Shown here: positions 56,801 to 64,000 of the stretch, piece after piece
Layout of the letters: every line of letters starts with the position of its first letter
How positions within the stretch are numbered: the first letter of the stretch is position 1
Origin: Trichoderma breve
Lineage: Eukaryota > Ascomycota > Sordariomycetes > Hypocreales > Hypocreaceae
Direction of reading: 5' to 3'
Assembly (NCBI RefSeq): GCF_028502605.1
Contig: NC_079234.1
Location: forward strand, 2,046,001-2,110,000
DNA length: 64,000 nucleotides
Made by a program: the position numbers and the translations under genes
Notes under the pieces: generated by a model
Seen by the model: only the letters and a program-made list of their open reading frames with translations
Told to the model about the DNA's origin: nothing
Database searches by the model: none

Positions 56801-59800
56801 ACTCTTCAAGCATCAATTGATGGATACTGTATCCGTACATACATGCTTGTCAGGCCTGCAAGTATCTGTACCCAGCAAAAGCTACGGGCAGCGTCCATTA
56901 CAGGGGATGCCCTCATGGCTACCTGACAGATACCTCGAATGCAAGTGTGAGATTTCTGGCGCCAAGTACTGCGCATTCGCTGACGGGCTCGCTGGGTGAG
57001 ACAATGCGATGCAATCCTGCCTGACAGGTACTGTCCAACAGTCGGTGTCTACTACTCTGGAAAGTACTTTTCCAGTAGTGGAGATGGACGCATTCCCAGA
57101 TGCCTGCACTCCTCCACGTACCTGTACACGCTACTCGTGCTAAGGCACATGAATGCATTCTCGTGCATAAAGGAGACAGGGGCAGCGTTGAAACTAGACC
57201 CCCCTTCTTCCATTCCGTGAGCACTTCTCTCCGTGTTCCGTGCTTGGACCAGGTGCGTGTACGGGAAAATCAACCACTACTCACCAAGAAACCGGGCAGG
57301 GGGGCATGCAGATGCGTGCATGCATTGCATGTACCGTTACCTGTACTCGTCGTGCTCGGTTTGCCCATCATCCATGGGATCAAAAGCAGCCAGACTGGCG
57401 GTGATGGGAAAACGAACGTTGTCCAATACCTGTCGGACACACTGCAGTAGACCGCCACTCAGCCTTGGTCAAGGTGGAATGTCTTAGTCACGGTGAGAAG
57501 TCGTTTCAGGTGCTTGAATGACTGGTGTATACGAGCCCGTCCGTTGGCGCCTCCCAAGCGGCGAAGTTGCTAGTAATGGACACCAAATCTCCCGGCCGAG
57601 TATTATTAGAAATCGGGCATCACCACAATGGCCACTGCTGTCCATACGTATTACTCGTACACGCAGAGCACAGGTAAGCGTGCATTGGCTGTGCAACAGG
57701 CCAATTCCACCGAGGCTCTTGGATCTGCGAGTACTGTTCGAGTACATACACCACGCTACGTGCGTGCCTTGCTGTACTGTACCTTGCCTGTGAGATCGCC
57801 GTCTTACTGTACGAGTACATGTCTGCTCGTCCTATTCTGCTCCTGCTCCTCTCGTGGCTGCATCTCCCGCTCCGTCAACCCGCAGCGGCTCTAGTCAGCT
57901 CTCGGGCGGCGTGGGGTGCATACGACCGAAGCTGACAAAGCCGGGCATTTGATCCAGTATCTTCCTTCTCTCTGAAGGGATACTGTTGTACGAGTACCAT
58001 CAATCCAGCCTGTTCGGGCAATATCATCTCATGTCTTGAGGAGATCAGATGGAGTTAACGGAGTCGAGTCGTTGTGGGCACAGCTGCTGTCCTGGGACAA
58101 GTTGACACGCGCAGCACTAAAAAAAGCAACATCCACACACCGGAGCCTTGAACCGCTGCCTCGGTAGATTGTGACGATGCTCCATAGTACGGCACCGGGT
58201 GGATGTAGCGAATGGGTTCAAAATCTGGATGGACTCACTCTTATGGAGGGGAAATCTCCAGACTTTTTTTTTTGTCTTCTTTTACCCCATATTCTGTCTG
58301 GTTCTTTGTCTTGAAATCTTTCTCTGTCTCGTACTCGTGCATAAGAGTACGTGTATCGCCGCGTAGGTATCTTGGGATGATCGTCCATTTGCTGCATGCA
58401 GCATCAACACCACTGATGTGCAAAGACGCTGTAGCTCAAAGAAGAAGCAGCTCCAGCGGTGTGTGTCTCTACCCAAATTGCATGCATCAATATCCATTGA
58501 ACGTGGCGCTCACTTCATCAATCACTGGTACAAGCAGCTCCCTATTCCCGTAAGGCGGCACAGACAAAAGGCGACCAGACCCCTATTTTCAGTGCTGCCA
58601 TATTATCGACACTCAAAAGGTCAGCAGCAGAAGCTCCGGCCAGCATGTACACGATGCCAGCGCGTCACTGGCCGCACAGTACGAACATGCACGCTTATCA
58701 GCAGCCCTTCTCTCTGGCCAAAGTACCTCTCAGAGATGCGCCAACGCGGGAAACGGAACGGTGACTGAAACATGCACAAATTGCACTGCACAAGCCCAGC
58801 CACCACCGTTTAAGCCGAATCCGCACCGTTTCCGCGTACTCGCCAGTGGAGGATGACCCTTGTATGAAGTTGCTGTGCCTCCAGTCTGTAAATTAGAGTT
58901 GACCATGCCGTCACAGTGCCAGCAGACGTCCAATCCTCGTCACACTGTACCAGACACCGAAATACTGTAGCTGTTGCTGGTTAGAAGCGACAATGTACGA
59001 GTACAGTACCTGGTTCTTGGCGGGTCCGGGGCAAGCTTCCGGGACCTAAGACGCTGGCCGCTCCGGGCACCAGCCCCACGTTGTATCTCACTGGTAGCGG
59101 TACTTGCGCCTCAAGTTCTGAAGGCGAGCCATGGCTCCTCCTTTCGCCCCCTGGGAGTAAATTGGCACATCCACTTTCTAGAAATCCGCGAGCCCTTCGT
59201 TGCCATGGGCGCAGCTTTGTCGTTGTCGTGACACGAGAAAAGCTCATTTTGCTGGTGACTCTAGCTCTTGCTAGCACGAGTACTAGTGGCCGGTTGGTCG
59301 GTTCCGGGAATGACTTTTGACGCAGCTTTCCGCGCCTTTGTCAGGCGAAAACTTGGCGAAAAGTAGTTCAGTCCCGTCCCTGAAGCTGTAATTGTTTTTT
59401 CTTTTCTTGTTAGTGGCGGGATGCTGCTTTTGCTGGTGCGTGCTCGTGCTTTTCTTGAAGCTTTCTATCTGGAACGCGGCGCCCCATTTCGCTCAAAAAA
59501 TTTGCTGCCGTGATTTAAACTGAGCCCTATTCAGATCCTGTTCGGCGGACTCCTCCGAAGTTCTTTCGTGTCCGAGTTCATTACCGAGTTTTTCTTTTGC
59601 TTGATGCGTTGGCCGACACTTTGTGGGTTTGCTAGCGTTTATTCATGCGAAGGGGGCCAAGGTCGAAGAGGCGATATGAAGAGGCCGACTATTCGGACCA
59701 TGTGTAAATGGATATGAGTAGGTTTTTTGATGACAGCAGCCTGAATTCTCGGCGCAGAATTATACCTTGGCTGGCTGGTTCTCTCTTTGTGCTGTGTGTG

Positions 59801-61767
59801 TTTTGGGAGGATTGCATTGCATTTGCCTGCCCACCATACTGTATGCCGTCGCTCCAAGATTTGAGGGCCGAATAATCCCTGGTAGAGAGAGATAGGGTCG
59901 GAGTAGCTGTGCTCTCAGTCATACTCCATCCTTTGCAATAGTCCCAACAAGATTGTATAGGTTGGTCTATCTTGAATTGCAATGCAACATAAGCGTTATG
60001 TCCAACACTCTTGTTGCCATCGTAGTATCTCAGAGTTGCAGCACAGAAGGTGAAGCATAGCTTCTTATCGTATCCATAGTAAAAAGAGGACAGCCGATTC
60101 GTAATATCCCCTTCCAATCTAGCTTCGTAGATTCTCATTCATCTTTCTCGCTTCTGGGTAGCCGGCAAGGTGGTCAAACGTGGGGTGCAAGGTGACAAGC
60201 CCTTCGTTGAGAGGCAATGACAGGCACAAGCTGGGGAGATTGGAGGAGAAGGAATGCTCATATGTTATCCGTATTTATGAGATGACAGCTGCAGCAAGCA
60301 GAATAATCAAGCGTTTTTCCATTCTAGGCAATGGAGTCGACCAACTTGTAAGGTAGGGATTGATGGCAATGGATCAGATGGATGGATGGCTTACAAGAGG
60401 TACCATGCACTGCACATGTGCCTGTCTGTGCGCCCTTTGCGCGTGTTTGGAGACCCATTCACGCACCTATTGATATCGTATCTCATGTAACTGTTCCATT
60501 CAATGTTCGAGAAATCGTTGCTCGTCCGTTTCTCAAGCACAAATCTCCAATCATGGACAAGCTCCGGCACGATCGTGGGTCCATCTAGCTTGATTGATGC
60601 ATTCAATTCAAATGTTGAAATTTGTTGGTGCAAGTTCCATCAATCCATGTACCGGCCTAACACATCAATGGCTGGCGTGCTGCGAGGTTTCAACGGTTCA
60701 GGAGGTACTGCAGCTATCGCTTCCTCCTAGTGGCCAGCCACCAGTTCGAGCGCGCGCAAGTACCTGGTACGAAGCATGTGGCCGGCCGTCTGTCGCTGCC
60801 CGGGGTAGCTGTACCTGGCTGCGTGCATGGCGCTAAGCTGGAGCGACGGAGCATAGCGAACGGGGCTCGTCTCATTTTGGGGGTCCATGAGAAGTACGGA
60901 GTACATGCAACTGTCTCGTTTCCGCCAGTCTGATGTCGCGCGTTGCTCGTGCTGCTTGAGCCTGCGCTTCCACTTCCACGTTTGGTTGTGAGATCGACGG
61001 CATGCTTCAGGTGCGTCGAGTCCCCCAGCAGCTGTCGGATTCCAGAGGTTGACGGCGCGTGGGGTTGCTGTAACGGGCAGTATCTGGGCCTTGTACTTCG
61101 CTAACGCTGCCAGAACCGATCCATTGTAGAAGTGGAGGGCGCCCGCGCCCACTAGCACATGGGAAGATACAGCGCCTCCATCAGTGCTCTTGTCTCGCCT
61201 AAATCCCCCCCCCCCCCCAGTGCCCGTAACGGCCTAGCAGCAAGCGTGCCCTTTCTGCAGCAGCGCCAGAAACACAGCAAGGCCACCACCCCAATTGCCG
61301 CCACTCGAAACTCCAGTCGACGATAGCCTCCCCTTTCCCCCCCAGCGATCTGCTGAACATCTCCGGCCCATCGAGCACGTCTCGCCTGCTTCCCGCCTGC
61401 AACATTGGTGGCATGCTCATTGGCATTGGAATCAGCCCAGCGCGCGCCGCCATCGGCTTGCAACAAGGCTGACTCGCGGACCATGTCCTGCGGTGATTTT
61501 GTCGCCATCTCATCCTGATCTGATCTGATCCGATCCGCCTCGACTCGACTCGACTTGCCTCTCTGCTGGCACAGATCCTCCGCGGCCTCGAGCGCAAACT
61601 GTGACTCGATCGCCATCTCGCCCATCCCGGCCATCGCCATCGCGTTTGGGCCTTTGTCGAAGCCCCCTTCTCACTCCGACTCTCTCTTGCGCGCTCTCTA
61701 TCGCTCCCCAACTTCTCCTTTCCCCCCCTCTCTCTAGCTCTTCCCCCACACGCGCGCGCCAAAAACT

Positions 61768-64000
61768 ATGGACGGCGTCGTGGGAACTGCGCCGCCCGGC
61801 AGCATGTACGTCCGTGCTCTCTACGACTACGAGGCCGACGACAGGACCAGTCTCAGCTTCCACGAGGGCGACATCATCCAGGTCATCACCCAGCTCGAGA
61901 GCGGCTGGTGGGACGGCGTCATCAATGGAGTGCGCGGCTGGTTCCCCAGCAATTACTGCCAGGCCATCACTAGCCCCGACGAGTTTCCCGACATGGGCCA
62001 AAACGGCCATGTCAACCACCACATGGAGGACGAAATGGAAGAAAACGAACTTTACGAAGACAGTGCCGACCAGGACGAGGACTCCGAGGGCGAAGGCTTT
62101 GGCAGCCTGCCGCTCGAGGGCACCGACATGGGCGGCGACAAGTCTCGCGCCGACTTTTGGATCCCGCAGGCCACGCCAGATGGCCGCCTCTTCTACTACA
62201 ACATGATGACGGGCGATCGCAGCATGGAGCTGCCGCTGGAATCGCCCGTGTCCTCGGCCGAGACCGGCCCCAGGGACCGTATGAACGTTGCCATGCCCGA
62301 GAAGACACGGCCGCCGCCAGAAATGATGGCGCGTGGGCTAACCCAGGACGAGGACGACGACTCGGCGACTTCAGCTTCAGAGGCTGAAGGCGAATCTCTG
62401 ATGCTCGCGTCCAGAGGGTCTATGGTAAGTACATCTGTCCATTAAACATGGCCAAACAAAAAAGACAAGTACTTGGAACTAACTCTCTATCCAGCCTCGC
62501 ATTCGAGGCTCATTCAGTGCCGCCCTCTCCCCGTCAACATCAATGGACTCGATGAATGGCACTTCTCCCGCTCGGCGCAAGAGAAGCGATGCATACGCCC
62601 TCGGATTCGCCAACACCAACCAACCACCAAACATTGCATCGGCCACATCATTCACCAGCACCACCTACAACGTGCCGGCCACCACCAGCGTGCCCAAGTC
62701 TTTCTTCGATGATGGATCCACGCCACCCCTTACCTGGAGTCTCCTCGTCACCAACATGAAGCGCGCCATCGACCGATATCGCGAGGCCGTCACCAACAAC
62801 GCCCGCTCCGAATACGTGGCCAGGGCCGAAGATATTTCCGACCACCTCAGACTACTTCTTGCCGCCGGCTCAGGGACCACGGACAACCATTCTGGCCAGC
62901 CTTCCATCATCTCCACCAACAAGGCACTCTACCCCCACTTCCGAGATATGATGTCCAAGTTTTCCAAGTTGGTTATTTCTTCACACATTGCTGCCGCCGA
63001 TTGGCCCAATGCGGAATCCGTTCAAAAGTGCCTCCAGGAGGCCGACGGCGTGTTGGGTGGCGTCTTCAGCTACGTTGAAGTTGCCAGGCAACAGAGAGGA
63101 GAGGACATCCCCCGACTTTTCCCTGGCTTTGTCATTGGCAGCACCTCAGGTGGGAGCTGGCAGAGCAACGGACTAGATTTCCATGATCTGATGTCCCCCA
63201 ACTTCCTTGACGATGAGGAGGGTCTCACCGAGCCCACCGCAGTCCTCGATGGTAATCTCCTCGAAAGGTTAGATGAGCACAAGAGAATTCTCGTGTCTAG
63301 TATTCGAGAGCTAGAAAAGAACCTGACAGCTCCTGAAAAAATCATCTCACCTCAGCGACACGAGGCCATTGCTAACAATGTCTGCTTTGCCGGTGGCAAG
63401 GTTGTAGAGACGTTTAGGCCGTGGATTGCCATGATTGAGTCCGTCGACCTGTCATCTTTGGGCAATACATTCCAGACGCCGCAGCTGGAAGACTTTAGCA
63501 TCAACAAGCAATCGCTGTACGACAACATTGCCGACCTCATGCTAAGCTGCCAAGCCGTCGCCGGACCCCTGGCGGACGAATGGTCAGAAGTTCGGGGAGA
63601 GCCTCTCGAGAGCCGTCTCGACTATGTTCGCCAATGCGCGAGAGCACTCGAGACAAACTCGTCGCACACTGGATTCTCCCTACAGCTGCTTTCAGAGCAG
63701 GTCCTAATCAACATGCAGCAGCAGCAAGCAAAGGCTCGTCAACCACCGCGGGGCCAGCTCCAGCGAGGAGAGACTATGCCTTACGACAGACCTCATCAAC
63801 GATCGGACTCAAGGACCGCACCAGTCCGACCGCCACTCATCACCACCCAGTCATACTCCGAGGGCGATGCACCCCCCGGATTCTCCAGAAAGGGCGACTA
63901 CTCCAAGGTCAAGAAGATCTTTGGAGAAGACCCGTCACCACAGCTTCAGCCGGACGAGGACACGCCCGAGTTCCTGCTCCTGGACCACGAAAACGACCTG
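61768..64000 (+). CDS. cdc25: Cdc25-type Ras guanine nucleotide exchange factor (5' part)
   Basis: N-terminal part of a RasGEF that activates Ras at the membrane upstream of cAMP/MAPK signalling; the gene runs off the window. Exons 61768-62424 and 62495-64000 (donor GTAAGT, acceptor ATCCAG), 721 codons so far, open to the edge. SH3 domain at about 14-65: ALYDYEADDRTSLSFHEGD, ESGWWDGVINGVRGWFPSNY. An acidic stretch follows, then a WW-like segment at about 129-156 (FWIPQATPDGRLFYYNMMTG) whose second Trp is Met. A long helical region follows (LTWSLLVTNMKRAIDRYREAV). The last residues, KVKKIFGEDPS...DTPEFLLLDHENDL, match the usual entry into the RasGEF N-terminal motif. The RasGEFN and catalytic domains are expected just beyond 64000. 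The 5' flank has GATCT/GACTC microrepeats (61518-61552). Confidence 0.88.

Larger units (their letters stand above)
53012..61767. other. 8.8-kb gene-poor interval
   Basis: Longest stretch in the window without a recognisable protein gene, between the starts of two divergently transcribed regulator genes. ORFs up to 362 codons occur on both strands, but they are Arg/Ser/Pro-rich or Cys-rich random-like translations with no domain. It is rich in GTAC-containing words, with four of the window's six exact GTACGAGTAC/GTACTCGTAC decamers (55534, 57809, 57988, 58995). It also has a GTGCT microsatellite, a CAGCGCGGTA tandem and a C14 run (61205-61218). It may hold long 5' UTRs, far-upstream control sequence, or non-coding RNAs. 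No tRNA was recognised. Confidence 0.55.

Noticed and set aside
59689..60138. 149-codon minus-strand ORF
   Set aside because: It has an ATG and reads without low complexity, but no family features, exon signals or neighbouring support were found. Left unannotated rather than excluded firmly.

Overview
The window is nuclear DNA from a filamentous ascomycete, most likely a Sordariomycete and possibly Hypocreales. The genes carry short introns (about 50-250 nt) with GTATGT/GTAAGT-type donors, CTAAC-like branch sites and AG acceptors. Several families are typical of these fungi: Zn2Cys6 regulators, a DUF7137-type surface protein, AcuF-like C2H2 proteins, and GH64 and GH16 glucanases. Species cannot be fixed from sequence alone. 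I support 22 full-length protein-coding genes, one 3'-truncated gene at the right edge, one decayed paralog and one tentative small exon. I found no rRNA or tRNA gene and no CRISPR array. All exon boundaries are read by eye from splice signals, frame and motif continuity.

Layout. 1-2.5 kb holds no gene I can support. At 2.5-5.9 kb an SDR reductase (-) faces a Zn2Cys6 regulator (+) whose zinc cluster is split over three exons, one only 18 nt long. 6.5-18.5 kb has a conserved fungal protein with a CGYCGRC tail, a DEDDy 3'-5' exonuclease, a PaiB-like FMN-binding protein, a CDK10/11-type kinase, a DUF7137-like GPI/membrane protein and a conserved unknown. At 18.6 kb sits a 144-bp element with 34-bp inverted arms.

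19.1-28.0 kb looks like a small accessory cluster: SDR ketoreductase (-), ACR-2-type Zn2Cys6 factor (+), NAD(P)-binding atypical SDR (-), bZIP regulator (+) and a 14-TM DHA2 efflux transporter (+). Two divergent promoters each pair one reductase with one regulator. The octamer TACATGTA is strikingly dense here. No polyketide synthase, NRPS or terpene synthase is present, so detoxification or efflux is as likely as synthesis of a metabolite.

29.0-32.6 kb contains a head-to-head pair of AcuF-like C2H2 paralogs. The left copy is intact and the right copy has a frameshift and an internal stop. Their shared promoter carries six 25-bp direct repeats.

33.3-40.1 kb is housekeeping: the complex I assembly methyltransferase NDUFAF7, a PTM1/Lung-7TM receptor-like protein and the U-box cyclophilin PPIL2. 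40.5-53.0 kb holds a Zn2Cys6 regulator, a GH64 beta-1,3-glucanase, a GPI-anchored GH16 glucanase, a tentative small exon, and a C2H2 plus fungal_trans regulator, all on the minus strand. Nearly 8.8 kb (53.0-61.8 kb) then lacks a recognisable gene. The window ends inside a Cdc25-type RasGEF gene (SH3 plus a WW-like segment; catalytic domain outside the window).
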